Source: Sphingomonas sp. CROZ-RG-20F-R02-07 (GTDB lineage: Bacteria > Pseudomonadota > Alphaproteobacteria > Sphingomonadales > Sphingomonadaceae). From it: DNA of 64,000 nt. The stretch covers positions 326,726 through 390,725 of the forward strand of contig NZ_JAKNQJ010000003.1 of NCBI RefSeq assembly GCF_022662335.1, written 5' to 3'. The notes under the pieces were generated by a model, which had not been told where the DNA came from, did not search any database, and worked only from the letters and a program-made list of their open reading frames with translations. Every line of letters begins with the position of its first letter. Positions within the stretch are counted from its first letter, which is position 1. This document shows, piece by piece, positions 50,536-59,908 of the stretch. The translations under genes were made by a program, and so were the position numbers.

Positions 50536-52032
50536 ATGACGACGACCACGAGTACCTCCAGCACGACGACCAGCACGACCGCGGCCTCGTCGATCGCGTC
50601 GATCACCTCGACGCTCGGCGTCGGATCCGGGATCGACACCGCCTCGCTCGTCACGTCGCTCGTCGCCGCGCAATATGCCGCGAAGAACACGCTGCTCGCG
50701 AACCAGGCGGACACGCTCACCTCGCAGATCTCGGGCATCGCCAGCGTCAAGAGCAGCGTCACCGGCTTCAGCTCGGCGTTCAACTCGCTCGTGACGGGGG
50801 GCACCCTGACCACGCAGCCGTCGAGTTCGAACACCGGCGTGCTGACCGCCACCGCGCAATCGGGCGCCAAGCTCGCCGGCCTGTCCGCCTCCATTCTCGT
50901 CAAGCAGCTCGCCAGCGCGCAGGCCGCGACGATGAACACCGCGATCCCCAGCACCACGGCGTTCAACACCGGCACCTTCTCGCTCCAGTTCGGCAGCGAT
51001 TCGACCGATGCGAACGGCAAAACCAGCTTCACCGCGGGCAGCAGCAACCCGGTCAGCATCACCATCGGATCGGGTGACGCGACGCTCGCCGGCATCGCCG
51101 CCAAGATCAACGCCGCGGGCGCGAACGTCACCGCCACGGTGATCGCCGATGGTAACGGCCAGCGGCTGTCGATCAAGGGCGCGACCGGCCAGAGCCAGGC
51201 GTTCACGCTGACCGGTACCGACGATGCGTCGAGCACCGGCGGCACGAGCCTGTCGACGCTGAACGTCGGGCGCAACGCGACCGGCACGACGATCGGCACG
51301 GGCGCGCAGGATGCGGTGGTCACGCTCGACGGCGCGACGTTCCAGCGGTCGAGCAACACGATCAACAACCTCATCACCGGCGTGCGCCTGAGCCTGACGG
51401 GCACATCGACCACGCCGGTGACGATCGGCACGACGCCGCCCACATCGGCGCTGAGCCAGGCGGTGAACGACATCGTCACCACGTTCAACCAGGTGATGGG
51501 CGTGCTGCAGACGCAGACCGATCCGGTGAACGGCGTGCTCAAGAGCGAGACCACGGTGACCGGCCTGGCGCGCAGCCTCGGCGTGCTGACGACGACCAAG
51601 CTGGCAACTCCTTCGACCACCGGGGGCCCGAGCACGCTGGCCGAGATCGGCGTGAAGACGAACAAGGACGGCACGCTCAGCGTCGATTCGACGCAGCTCG
51701 CCACCGCGCTCGCCAATTATCCCGCCGATGTCGAGGCGCTGTTCGCGCTGGGCACGGGCACCGCCAGCACGGGCAACGGGCTGTACGCCGCGCTCAACGC
51801 GATCACGACGACCGCCACCAACAACACCTATGGCCTCGACGCCGCGACCGCGCGCTACACCGCGCAACAGACCACGGTGACCGGCGAGCAGGCGGATCAG
51901 ACGACCGCGGCGGCGGACACCAAGACGCGGCTGACGCAGCAATTCTCGGCGATGGACGCCAAAGTCGCGGCGTATAAATCGACCCAGTCGTTCCTGACGC
52001 AGCAGATCGCCGCCTGGGACAAGAGCAGCTGA
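50536..52032 (+). CDS. fliD: flagellar filament cap protein
   Basis: The 498-residue protein caps the filament and folds flagellin at the tip. The N-terminal domain contains LGVGSGIDTASLVTSLVAAQ, the FliD signature. The middle is Ser/Thr/Gly-rich, and the C-terminal coiled region ends with YKSTQSFLTQQIAAWDKSS. The ATG at 50536 is given; an ATG in another frame five bases earlier is not relevant. It shares one base with the start of fliS. Confidence 0.94.
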   Translation: MTTTTSTSSTTTSTTAASSIASITSTLGVGSGIDTASLVTSLVAAQYAAKNTLLANQADTLTSQISGIASVKSSVTGFSSAFNSLVTGGTLTTQPSSSNTGVLTATAQSGAKLAGLSASILVKQLASAQAATMNTAIPSTTAFNTGTFSLQFGSDSTDANGKTSFTAGSSNPVSITIGSGDATLAGIAAKINAAGANVTATVIADGNGQRLSIKGATGQSQAFTLTGTDDASSTGGTSLSTLNVGRNATGTTIGTGAQDAVVTLDGATFQRSSNTINNLITGVRLSLTGTSTTPVTIGTTPPTSALSQAVNDIVTTFNQVMGVLQTQTDPVNGVLKSETTVTGLARSLGVLTTTKLATPSTTGGPSTLAEIGVKTNKDGTLSVDSTQLATALANYPADVEALFALGTGTASTGNGLYAALNAITTTATNNTYGLDAATARYTAQQTTVTGEQADQTTAAADTKTRLTQQFSAMDAKVAAYKSTQSFLTQQIAAWDKSS

Positions 52033-52430
52033 TGACCAGCTACGCCACCCTGACGCGCGATCCCGCTGCCACCTATCGCCGGATCGACATCGCCGGCCGC
52101 ACCGCGCAGGCCGATGGCCCCGCTCTCGTCCAGCTCCTCTACGAAGAGCTGGTCGCGGCGCTGCGCGCCGCCGCCTGGGCGACCGACAACCGCAAGTTTT
52201 CGGTCAAGAGCGAGCGGGTCACGCGGGCGACCGCGATCCTCTTCGCGCTGGAGGCCGGGCTCGATTTCGAGAAGGGCGGCGAGGTCGCGGTCACGCTGTC
52301 GCGGCTTTATGGCGGGGCGCGGCGCACGATCGTCAATGCCTCGATCGGCCATGATTCCGCGCCGTTCCGCAACACCGCCGCCACGCTGGAAGAGATCGCG
52401 GACGCCTGGAAGACCGCCCGCGCGGCGTGA
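52032..52430 (+). CDS. fliS: flagellin export chaperone
   Basis: The 132-residue four-helix protein binds the C-terminus of flagellin and prevents early polymerisation. The start YATLTRDPAATYRRIDIAGR and QADGPALVQLLYEELVAAL fit FliS, as does the C-terminal TLEEIADAWKTA. It is cotranscribed with fliD from the sigma-28 promoter. It converges on zntB with a 15-base gap. Confidence 0.9.
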   Translation: MTSYATLTRDPAATYRRIDIAGRTAQADGPALVQLLYEELVAALRAAAWATDNRKFSVKSERVTRATAILFALEAGLDFEKGGEVAVTLSRLYGGARRTIVNASIGHDSAPFRNTAATLEEIADAWKTARAA

Positions 52431-52445
52431 CGCGGCCGGTGCGGT

Positions 52446-53396
52446 TCAGCGGAACCAGTGCCGCCGGACGAAATAGAGCGTGATGACGACCGCGATCACC
52501 GTGCACAACGCCATCACCCCGTCGAACGCCCAAGGCTCGTCGGCATAGGGGATGCCCTTCACGTTCATGCCGAGCAGCCCGGTGATGAAGGTGAGCGGCA
52601 GGAACACCATCGCCACGATCGAGATGACGAGCGTGCGGCGATCGATCTGCTCGGCGCGCAGGTCGGTCAGCGCCTCGTGAGTCAGCGAGGATCGCTCGCG
52701 GATCGCCTCCAGCTCCTCGGCCATGCGCGCGGCGCGGTCGGCGGCGGCGGCGAGATGCAGCCGGTCGTCGTCCTGCAGCCATTCGCCCGGCAGGCTCGCC
52801 AGCTTCTCCAGCGCGGCGCGCTGTGGGCTGAGGAAGCGGCGATAGCCGATCGCGGCGACGCGCACGCGGGTGACGGTGCGGCGCAGTTCGAAGACCTTGT
52901 CGGCATCGAGCGCCTGTTCGCAATCGTCGAGCTGGTCGCCCAGCGCCGCCACCTCGGGATCGAGATCCTCGGTGATCGCGGTGGCGAAGGCGGCGATCAG
53001 ATCGCCCGGATCGCGGATCTCGGCGGCCTCCACCACCTTTTCGACCGCGCCCACCGCCACGACGCGCTTGCGCGTGACCGAGAAGACGCGCCCCTTCACC
53101 GCCCAGATCCGCACCGAGGCGAGCAGGTCCGAACTGTCGAGCTGCTCGTCGCTGCGTCCGCGCAGGTTGAGATAGGCGCCGTCGCCGAACGCCTCGCAGC
53201 GCGGCCGTGTCTCGGTGGCGGTGAGCGCATCGACGACGTAATCGGACAGCTTCGCCTCGTCGCGCAGCCAGGTCTGCGCGGCTTCGGCGTTGGTCGACAG
53301 ATGCACCCAGACGAGATCGGCGGTGCAGCCCAGCGCCTCCTTCACGTCCACGCGCACCGCCTCGCCGCCCGTGATCCGGAATCCGAAACCGCTCAC
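52446..53396 (-). CDS. zntB: ZntB/CorA-family metal ion transporter
   Basis: The 316-residue protein has the CorA-superfamily plan. A cytoplasmic funnel domain rich in charged helices fills the first 250 residues, followed by two C-terminal membrane helices. The loop after the first helix holds the pore signature GMN in TGLLGMNVKGIPYADE, and GIP downstream is typical of ZntB. It would move zinc or another divalent cation. The GTG at 53396 overlaps the stop of the siroheme-type gene (GTGA) and follows a GGAG site. Confidence 0.88.
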   Translation of the reverse strand: MSGFGFRITGGEAVRVDVKEALGCTADLVWVHLSTNAEAAQTWLRDEAKLSDYVVDALTATETRPRCEAFGDGAYLNLRGRSDEQLDSSDLLASVRIWAVKGRVFSVTRKRVVAVGAVEKVVEAAEIRDPGDLIAAFATAITEDLDPEVAALGDQLDDCEQALDADKVFELRRTVTRVRVAAIGYRRFLSPQRAALEKLASLPGEWLQDDDRLHLAAAADRAARMAEELEAIRERSSLTHEALTDLRAEQIDRRTLVISIVAMVFLPLTFITGLLGMNVKGIPYADEPWAFDGVMALCTVIAVVITLYFVRRHWFR

Positions 53397-54169
53397 CGCA
53401 TCATCTCCACATCGACGGACAGGCCGGGTTCCACATCCGACGGCGGCGCGGCGCAAGCGATTCGCGCGGCATCGGCGCGCGCGCGGTTCAGGATCGCGGG
53501 CGGCACGTCGGGGCGGTGATACACGCGGTCGGCGCTGGCCAGCGCGCGCGCCTCGCGCAGCGTCAGTTCGTCGGGATCGGTGGAGCCCAGGCGAATGCAC
53601 ACCCGCTCGCCCGTAGCCCGGTCGCGCGCATCATCGCTGCCCAGCCAGCCATCCACGTCCGGATTCAGGCCGAGCGGATCGAGATCGCCGCCCGCCGCCA
53701 TGGCGCGGGCGAGCGCCCGGCGGCGTTCGCCCGGATCCGGGAACGCGCTGCGCAGCCGTGCCCGTGCCGCGAACAGCGAATCCGCCAGCGCGCCCAGCGA
53801 GGCGGGCAGCAGCGCCTCCAGCCGCTGGCGCAGCGCGGCCGCCAGCCCGGCCGACACGCCACCGGTGCCGATCGCGACCAGCACCGGCGCCCGGTCGACG
53901 ATCGCGGGCAGCGTGAAATCGCACAGATCGGGCCGGTCGACCGCGTTGACCAGCACGCCGCGCGCCTTCAACCGCGCGACCGCCGCCGTCGCCTCGTCCT
54001 CATCTTCGATCGCCACGATCGCGAGCGCCGCCACGCCTGCCTCGCCGACGATCGCCGCGCCCGCGCGTTCGAGCAGCCGCCGCTTGGCGTCGGCCCCCTC
54101 GCCCGCGCCGAGCAGGATCACCGGCCGGCCTGCCAGCCTGACGAACAGCGGCAGGCTGTGGAGCGTCAC
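53393..54169 (-). CDS. precorrin-2 dehydrogenase/sirohydrochlorin ferrochelatase-like protein
   Basis: The 258-residue protein corresponds to the N-terminal (CysG-B) part of siroheme synthase. LPLFVRLAGRPVILLGAGEG, with the NAD-binding glycine cluster, is at the start. LVNAVDRPDLCDFTLPAIVD and APVLVAIGTGGVSAGLAAAL are the conserved middle blocks. It would oxidise precorrin-2 and insert iron to make siroheme for sulfite or nitrite reductases. The methyltransferase half is absent. The C-terminal ~90 residues are atypical. GTG at 54169 overlaps the lysA stop as GTGA. Confidence 0.85.
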   Translation of the reverse strand: MTLHSLPLFVRLAGRPVILLGAGEGADAKRRLLERAGAAIVGEAGVAALAIVAIEDEDEATAAVARLKARGVLVNAVDRPDLCDFTLPAIVDRAPVLVAIGTGGVSAGLAAALRQRLEALLPASLGALADSLFAARARLRSAFPDPGERRRALARAMAAGGDLDPLGLNPDVDGWLGSDDARDRATGERVCIRLGSTDPDELTLREARALASADRVYHRPDVPPAILNRARADAARIACAAPPSDVEPGLSVDVEMMR

Positions 54170-55431
54170 CGCTTCAGCCACTCCGGCACGCGTTCGGCGG
54201 CGATCAGCGTCTCGGCGCTCACCCGATCCGCCACGACCGCGAACCGGTCGCCGTCCACCAGCACCTCGGGCACCAGCGCGCGGCTGTTGTACGTGCTCGC
54301 CATCGTCGCGCCGTAAGCGCCGGCGGTGCGGAAGACGGCCAGATCGCCGCTCGCGACCGCATCGATCGTGCGGCCCATGGCGAATGTGTCGCCGCTCTCG
54401 CACACCGGCCCGGCGATGTTCGCCGTCATCCGCGCGCCCGAGGGCTTCACCGCGACGAAATCGTGGAACGCGTCGTACAGCGCCGGGCGCGCGAGATCGT
54501 TCATCGCGGCATCGACGATGACATAGGGGTGGGTCACGCCCGGCTTGACCCAGATGACGCTGGTGAGCAGCACCCCGGCATTGCCCGCGATCACCCGGCC
54601 CGGCTCGAACATCAGCGTCACGTCCCAGCCGGCGGTGGCGCGGGCGACCATGGCGCCATAATCCGCCGGGCTCGGCAACACGTCGTCGGGGCGATAGGGC
54701 ACGCCCAGGCCGCCGCCCAGATCGACATGCGTGATCGCGTGCCCCGCGCCGCGCAGTTCGCCGACCAGTTCGCCGACGCGCGCATAGGCGGCCTCCAGCG
54801 GCGCCAGATCGGCGAGCTGGCTGCCGATATGGATCGCGACGCCGCGCAGGTCCAATCCCTCGAGCCCGGCCAGCCGATCGAACATGCCCGGCGCCTGGTC
54901 GATCGGCACGCCGAACTTGTTCTCCTTGCGCCCGGTGGAGATCTTGGCGTGGGTGCCGGCATCGACGTCGGGATTGACGCGCAGCACCGCCGGCGCGACG
55001 ATTCCGCGCTCGGCGGCCAGGGCGGCAAGCACGACGCCCTCTTCCTCCAGCTCCAGGTTGAACTGGCCGATCCCCGCATCGAGCGCACGGCCCAGCTCGT
55101 CGCGCGTCTTGCCCACGCCCGAGAACACGATGTGCGCGGCCGGGATCCCCGCCGCCAGCGCCCGCGCCATCTCGCCGGCCGAGACGACGTCGGCGCCATA
55201 ACCCTCGTCGGCAAGCAGGCGGAGCACCGCGATATTGGGATTGGCCTTGATCGCATAGGCGATGTGGACGCGCGGCCCGGCCGCGGCGAGCGCCTCGCGG
55301 AACACGCGCGCGTGACGGCGGAACGTCGCCGCGGAATAGACATAGACGGGCGTGCCGACTTCTTCGGCGATCGCGGTCAGCGGCACGTTCTCGGCATGGA
55401 GGATGCCGCCCTGTTCGTGGAAATGGTCCAT
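54166..55431 (-). CDS. lysA: diaminopimelate decarboxylase
   Basis: The 421-residue PLP enzyme makes L-lysine from meso-diaminopimelate. The fold-type III barrel has the PLP lysine in HIAYAIKANPNIAVLRLLAD, then HIGSQLADLAPLE and VDLGGGLGVPY. The C-terminal domain carries the catalytic cysteine in AGPVCESGDTFA and ends with the usual YNSR region. GAGGGT precedes the start. It follows the lipoprotein gene by ten bases, in an argH-lipoprotein-lysA unit. Confidence 0.97.
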   Translation of the reverse strand: MDHFHEQGGILHAENVPLTAIAEEVGTPVYVYSAATFRRHARVFREALAAAGPRVHIAYAIKANPNIAVLRLLADEGYGADVVSAGEMARALAAGIPAAHIVFSGVGKTRDELGRALDAGIGQFNLELEEEGVVLAALAAERGIVAPAVLRVNPDVDAGTHAKISTGRKENKFGVPIDQAPGMFDRLAGLEGLDLRGVAIHIGSQLADLAPLEAAYARVGELVGELRGAGHAITHVDLGGGLGVPYRPDDVLPSPADYGAMVARATAGWDVTLMFEPGRVIAGNAGVLLTSVIWVKPGVTHPYVIVDAAMNDLARPALYDAFHDFVAVKPSGARMTANIAGPVCESGDTFAMGRTIDAVASGDLAVFRTAGAYGATMASTYNSRALVPEVLVDGDRFAVVADRVSAETLIAAERVPEWLKR

Positions 55432-55441
55432 CGGACCCTCG

Positions 55442-55693
55442 TCAGTTTGGCGGCGGCAAATCGAACTCGTCGCTGCGGCGGGCCTGGGATTGGGTGAGCA
55501 GCTCGTCGCTGCGCTGCGGGCGTTGCTGCGTCGTGGGGGTGAGCAGCTGTTTGGGCGTGGGCGTCGTGCGCGCGCCGTAAGGCGCGACCGGCAGCGCCTG
55601 CCCCGCCGGCGGTTTGAGCGCCGCCGCCGAGCCGCATCCGGTCAGCGCCAGCGCGCCCCCTATCGTGATCGCCAGGATCGGCCAGCGCCGCAT
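55442..55693 (-). CDS. small lipoprotein
   Basis: The 83-residue product has a lipoprotein signal: a basic start, the hydrophobic segment PILAITIGGALALTGC, and the lipobox LTGC. The rest is Pro/Gln/Thr-rich and probably unfolded. It lies between argH and lysA, where small lipoproteins of the YifL/LptM type are commonly found. The start at 55693 is preferred to 55699 because the GGGGGA site has better spacing. Its function is unknown; a link with outer-membrane LPS transport assembly is only suggested by family. Confidence 0.75.
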   Translation of the reverse strand: MRRWPILAITIGGALALTGCGSAAALKPPAGQALPVAPYGARTTPTPKQLLTPTTQQRPQRSDELLTQSQARRSDEFDLPPPN

Positions 55694-55695
55694 CG

Positions 55696-57057
55696 TCATT
55701 CCCCCCGTGCCGCGCGGATCGCCGCGCGGACATTGTCGGGCGCGGTGCCCCCGAAGCTCGTCCGGCTGGCGACCGATGCGTCCACCGACAGCACGCCATA
55801 GACGCGTTCGTCGATCCGCGCATCGATCGCCTTCAGGTCGGCGATCGGCAGCGCGTCGAGCGCGACGCCGCGCCCCTCGGCCAGCTTCACCGCGCGGCCG
55901 GTGACGTGATGCGCCTCGCGGAACGGCAACCCGCCCTCGCGCACCAGCCAGTCGGCCAGATCGGTCGCGGTAGCGAAACCCGCCTCGGCGGTGCGGCGCA
56001 TCCGGTCGGTGCGGAAGGTCGCGCTCTCCACCATGCCGGTCATCGCCGCGATCGACAGCGCGAGCAGGTCGTGCGCCTCGAACACCGGCGGCTTGTCGTC
56101 CTGCATGTCCTTGGAATAGGCGAGCGGCAGGCCCTTCATCGTCACCATCAGCGCGGTCATGCAGCCCATGATCCGGCCGCTATGCCCGCGCACCAGCTCG
56201 GCGGCGTCGGGGTTGCGCTTCTGCGGCATGATCGAGCTGCCCGTCGACCATTGGTCGCTGAGTGCCACGAAGCCGAAGGGCTGCGACGCCCAGAGCACGA
56301 ACTCCTCCGCCAGCCGCGACAGGTGCAGCGCGGTCTGCGTCGCGCAGGTGAGATATTCTATCGCGAAATCGCGGTCCGACACGCCGTCGAGCGAATTGGT
56401 CATCGGCCCGTCGAAGCCGAGCGCCCTGGCCGTCATCGCGCGGTCGATCGGAAAGCCCGTGCCCGCCAGCGCCGCGGAACCGAGCGGCGAGCGGTTCATC
56501 CGCGCGCGCGCATCGGCGAAGCGCCCGGCATCGCGCGCGATCATCGCATGATAGGCCATCAGGTGATGGCCGAGCGTGACCGGCTGCGCGGATTGCAGAT
56601 GCGTGAAGCCCGGCATGACGCTGGCGGCATGCTCGTCCGCGCGCGCCAGCAGCGCCGCCTGGAAGCCGGCGAGCGCGGCGAGCACCTGGTCGATCGCATC
56701 GCGCACCCACAGGCGGAAATCGGTCGCGACCTGGTCGTTGCGCGAACGCGCGGTGTGGAGCCGCCCGGCGACGGGGCCGATCAGCCGGGCGAGCTTCGCC
56801 TCGGTCTGCATGTGGATGTCTTCGAGCGCGAGATCCTCCGCCACGCCGTTCGCGGCATAATCGGCCGCGACCGAATCGAGCCCGGCGGCGATCGTGGCGG
56901 CATCCTCTGCCGAGACGATCCCTTGCGCGCCGAGCATCGCGACATGCGCCTTGCTGCCCGCCACGTCCTGGCGCCACAGCCGCTTGTCGAAGGGGATGGA
57001 CGCGTTTATCTCGCGCATCACCGCTGCGGGCCCCTCCGCGAAGCGGCCGCCCCACAT
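55696..57057 (-). CDS. argH: argininosuccinate lyase
   Basis: The 453-residue enzyme splits argininosuccinate into arginine and fumarate. [10 protein letters not shown] is the normal N-terminus. [20 protein letters not shown] and [20 protein letters not shown] are conserved, and the fumarase-superfamily signature is [12 protein letters not shown], containing the catalytic serine loop. The start at 57057 fits this; an ATG at 57090 would add 11 residues and overlap the divergent tlpA-like start. It is the first gene of a minus-strand unit with the lipoprotein and lysA. Confidence 0.97.
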   Translation of the reverse strand: MWGGRFAEGPAAVMREINASIPFDKRLWRQDVAGSKAHVAMLGAQGIVSAEDAATIAAGLDSVAADYAANGVAEDLALEDIHMQTEAKLARLIGPVAGRLHTARSRNDQVATDFRLWVRDAIDQVLAALAGFQAALLARADEHAASVMPGFTHLQSAQPVTLGHHLMAYHAMIARDAGRFADARARMNRSPLGSAALAGTGFPIDRAMTARALGFDGPMTNSLDGVSDRDFAIEYLTCATQTALHLSRLAEEFVLWASQPFGFVALSDQWSTGSSIMPQKRNPDAAELVRGHSGRIMGCMTALMVTMKGLPLAYSKDMQDDKPPVFEAHDLLALSIAAMTGMVESATFRTDRMRRTAEAGFATATDLADWLVREGGLPFREAHHVTGRAVKLAEGRGVALDALPIADLKAIDARIDERVYGVLSVDASVASRTSFGGTAPDNVRAAIRAARGE

Positions 57058-57088
57058 CGCATTGGAGCCGTCCCCCGTGGAACCGACC

Positions 57089-57691
57089 ATGTCCTCGCGC
57101 GCCGCTATCGCCTGTCTCCTGGGCATCGGCCTCATGGCCGCTGGCTGCGATAGGAAATCGCCCGCGCCGGAGCAAGCGACGCCGACGCCCGCCGCCAACA
57201 TCGTGGCCGCCAGCGACGAGGCCACCGCCCCCGCGGCGCCCGCCGCCCCGGCGCAGAAGCTCGATCGCAGCCACAAGGGCGAGACCCCGCCCGCGCTCGC
57301 CTTCACCGATCCCGAGGGCAAGCCCGTCACGCTCGCGGCGTTTCGCGGCAAGCCCGTGCTGCTGAACCTGTGGGCGACGTGGTGCGCGCCCTGCGTCGCG
57401 GAGATGCCGACGCTCGATGCTGCCGCCCAGCGGCTGAAGGGGCGCGTCGCGGTGCTGACGGTCAGCCAGGATCTCGACGGCAAGGCCAAGGTGGCGCCGT
57501 TCTTCGCCGCGCATGCCTTCAAGGCGCTTACACCCTATCTCGATCCGAAGCTCGGCCTCAGCCTGGCCTATCGCGCCAACCTGCCGACGACGATCCTGAT
57601 CGATTCGACGGGCCACGAAGTATGGCGGATGACCGGCGGCAACGCCTGGAACACGCCCGAGGCCGCCAAGCTGATCGCGGAGGCGTCGTAA
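57089..57691 (+). CDS. TlpA-like thioredoxin lipoprotein
   Basis: The 200-residue protein has a lipoprotein signal peptide ([14 protein letters not shown]) and an Ala/Pro-rich linker. A thioredoxin-fold domain follows with the active site [14 protein letters not shown] and a cis-Pro region (NLPTTILID). Such membrane-bound proteins keep periplasmic thiols reduced, often for cytochrome oxidase or cytochrome c maturation. It is divergent from argH with only 31 bases between the starts, so the two promoters must overlap each other's 5' ends. Confidence 0.9.
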   Translation: MSSRAAIACLLGIGLMAAGCDRKSPAPEQATPTPAANIVAASDEATAPAAPAAPAQKLDRSHKGETPPALAFTDPEGKPVTLAAFRGKPVLLNLWATWCAPCVAEMPTLDAAAQRLKGRVAVLTVSQDLDGKAKVAPFFAAHAFKALTPYLDPKLGLSLAYRANLPTTILIDSTGHEVWRMTGGNAWNTPEAAKLIAEAS

Positions 57692-57733
57692 CGCGGCGTC
57701 GCCGCGGGCGGGTATCGATGCGGGAGTGGGCGC

Positions 57734-57807
57734 TGGATGCCCCGTGAGGATTCGAACCTCAATAGGCGGTATCAGAAACCGCAGTCTTACCATTAGACGA
57801 CGGGGCA
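57734..57807 (-). tRNA. tRNA-Gln (anticodon CTG)
   Basis: Read on the minus strand, a 7-bp acceptor stem TGCCCCG/CGGGGCA is followed by an encoded CCA. The anticodon arm is GCGGT-TTCTGAT-ACCGC, giving anticodon CTG, and the T arm contains GGTTCGAATCC. The U1-A72 pair is usual in tRNA-Gln. It stands alone between the tlpA-like gene and ppx. Confidence 0.95.
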
Positions 57808-57962
57808 ACGGCAGCGGCGCGGCTCTAGGCGGGGTGTCCGGGGCTGTCAACGGGGTTCGGCGGCTCGCCTTGTCGCAAGGCCTTGCCTGCGCTACATCTG
57901 TGGCCAAGCACCGAACGGGCATCGTGCCCGCGCCGGCATAACAGAATAGCGAGCACCGCGGC

Positions 57963-59003
57963 ATGGGGGACGAATCCGCCCGAATGCCGTACCGGCAGGA
58001 CAGCCCTGCCCGTCCGGTTCCGGCCCGCCCGATGCGCGGGCGATGGTCCGATGCGCAGGCCTTTGCCGCGCTCGACCTGGGCACCAACAATTGCCGACTG
58101 CTGATCGCGCGTCCGCAAGGGCCCGGTTTCGCGATCGTTGATGCGTTTTCGCGCATCGTCCGGCTGGGCGAGGGGCTCGCCGCCTCGGGCAAGCTGAGCG
58201 ATGCGGCGATCGACCGCACGCTCGCGGCGCTGAAGGTGTGCGCCGACAAGCTGAAGCGCCGCAACGTGACGCTCGCACGCTCGGTCGCGACCGAGGCATG
58301 CCGCCGCGCGACCAACGGCCCCGCCTTCATCGCCCGCGCGCTGGCCGAGACGGGTATCCACCTGGACGTCATCTCGGCGGAGGAGGAGGCGCGGCTCGCC
58401 GTGCTCGGCTGCCACGCGCTGATCGAACCGGGCGAGGATCCGGCGCTCGTCTTCGATATCGGCGGCGGATCGACCGAGCTGGTGCTGATCGACACCTCGG
58501 GCCCGATGCCGCGCGTGCTCGACTGGCATTCGGCGCCCTGGGGCGTCGTCTCGCTGACCGAAAGCGCGGGCGGCGGCGAGGGCGAAGCGGGGCGTGCGGA
58601 CGCCTATGCCCGGATGCGCGCGCTGGTGATGGACAGTTTCGCCGCCTTCGCGCGCCGCCTGCCGCGAAACGTGCGTTCGCCACGGCTGCTCGGCACCAGC
58701 GGCACGGTGACGACGCTCGGCAGCGTCCACCTGCATCTGAGCCATTACGACCGGTCCGCGGTGGACGGGCTGATCGTGCCCTCGGCGGCGATGCGCGACA
58801 TCAGCCGCGACCTTTCGCGCATGTCGATCCAGGAGCGCGCGCGTGTGCCCTGTATCGGGCAGGAGCGCGCAGACCTGGTGGTGGCGGGCTGCGCCATCCT
58901 GGAGACGATCATGGACCTATGGCCAGCCGAACGGCTCGGCATCGCCGATCGCGGCATTCGCGAGGGCATCCTGCGCCGGCTCATGGGAACCCCCCGGCCG
59001 TGA
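57963..59003 (+). CDS. ppx: Ppx/GppA family exopolyphosphatase
   Basis: The 346-residue protein belongs to the sugar kinase/Hsp70 fold phosphatases. [17 protein letters not shown] is the first phosphate-binding motif. [13 protein letters not shown] and [16 protein letters not shown] are the other hallmarks. It would release phosphate from polyphosphate or from pppGpp. The first ~25 residues are not conserved, so starts at 57984 or 58032 are possible. It lacks the C-terminal HD-like domain of longer Ppx proteins. It overlaps rlmE by GTGA. Confidence 0.9.
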   Translation: MGDESARMPYRQDSPARPVPARPMRGRWSDAQAFAALDLGTNNCRLLIARPQGPGFAIVDAFSRIVRLGEGLAASGKLSDAAIDRTLAALKVCADKLKRRNVTLARSVATEACRRATNGPAFIARALAETGIHLDVISAEEEARLAVLGCHALIEPGEDPALVFDIGGGSTELVLIDTSGPMPRVLDWHSAPWGVVSLTESAGGGEGEAGRADAYARMRALVMDSFAAFARRLPRNVRSPRLLGTSGTVTTLGSVHLHLSHYDRSAVDGLIVPSAAMRDISRDLSRMSIQERARVPCIGQERADLVVAGCAILETIMDLWPAERLGIADRGIREGILRRLMGTPRP

Positions 59004-59656
59004 GCCGCGGCGGTGGCGGCGGCCATACCCGCGTGAAGACCGCGCGCGGGCGCACCGCGGGATCGACGCGCTGGCTCGAACGCCAGTTGAACGACCCCTA
59101 TGTGAAGCGCGCACGCGCCGAGGGCTATCGCAGCCGCGCCGCGTACAAGCTGATCGAACTGGACGAGCGATTCGCGTTCCTTAAGGGCGCGAAGCGGGTG
59201 GTCGACCTGGGGCTGGCGCCGGGCGGCTGGAGCCAGGTGCTGCGCCGCCAGGTGCCCAAGGCGGCGATCGTCGGCATCGACCTGCTGCCGGTCGATCCGA
59301 TCGAGGGCGTGACGATCTTCCAGATGGACTTCATGGACGATGCCGCCCCCGACCGGCTGATCGAGGCGCTCGGCGGCGCACCCGACCTTGTCCTGTCGGA
59401 CATGGCGGCCAACACGGTCGGCCATCCGCAGACCGACGCGCTGCGCACGATGGCGCTGGTGGAGGCGGCGCTGGCCTTTGCCTGCGACGTGCTGGCGCCG
59501 GGCGGCGCGTTCGTCGCCAAGGTCTTCGCCGGCGGTGCGGACCAGCAGCTCGTCGCCGAGATGAAGCGCAATTTCACGAGCGTAAAGCACGCCAAGCCAC
59601 CGGCGAGCCGCAAGGGATCGGTGGAATGGTTCGTGGTCGCGCAAGGCCGGAAGTAG
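59000..59656 (+). CDS. rlmE: 23S rRNA (uridine-2'-O)-methyltransferase
   Basis: The 218-residue protein is an FtsJ/RrmJ methyltransferase. [20 protein letters not shown] has the first catalytic lysine, [15 protein letters not shown] is the SAM motif, [15 protein letters not shown] holds the catalytic aspartate, and FVAKVF the second lysine. The final [10 protein letters not shown] is typical. It methylates U2552 of 23S rRNA in the large-subunit precursor. A GTG start overlaps the ppx stop. Confidence 0.95.
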   Translation: MSRGGGGGHTRVKTARGRTAGSTRWLERQLNDPYVKRARAEGYRSRAAYKLIELDERFAFLKGAKRVVDLGLAPGGWSQVLRRQVPKAAIVGIDLLPVDPIEGVTIFQMDFMDDAAPDRLIEALGGAPDLVLSDMAANTVGHPQTDALRTMALVEAALAFACDVLAPGGAFVAKVFAGGADQQLVAEMKRNFTSVKHAKPPASRKGSVEWFVVAQGRK

Positions 59657-59697
59657 GCGCCTGCCGATGCGCACAGCGCAATTTCCGGCCCGGCCAG

Positions 59698-59904
59698 CGG
59701 GCAAAGCCCGTCTGACGATGCGGCTTCGCCGCGGCGGGGCCAATGGAGGGGGAGTGGTATAAAAGCGCGCTTGTAGGTAGCATCCCGCTACAAGCGTTCG
59801 CGCCGCGGCGAAGCCGCGGCGTCGGTCGAGGGGCACGCAGGCCCCTCGCCGGCCGGCATTCGGTTCGGCCTGAGCCGAACGGTCGCTAGCAAATGCTAGC
59901 GACC
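59698..59904. repeat. array of seven consecutive inverted repeats
   Basis: The 252-base spacer between rlmE and rpoZ holds seven hairpins in series: CGGGC-aaa-GCCCG (59698-59710); GCGGC-ttc-GCCGC (59720-59732); CGCTTGTAG/CTACAAGCG (59768-59796); CGCCGCGGC-gaa-GCCGCGGCG (59801-59821); CGAGGGGC/GCCCCTCG (59827-59848); GTTCGGC-ctga-GCCGAAC (59863-59880); and GGTCGCTAGCA-aa-TGCTAGCGACC (59881-59904). None has a T-run typical of a terminator. The last ends four bases from the rpoZ stop codon. No coding frame is supported here. Confidence 0.85.
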
Positions 59905-59908
59905 TACC

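Noticed and set aside
49291..51942. Open frame of over 880 codons antisense to flhB and fliD
   Set aside because: It spans two well-supported genes on the opposite strand and shows no family-like motif.
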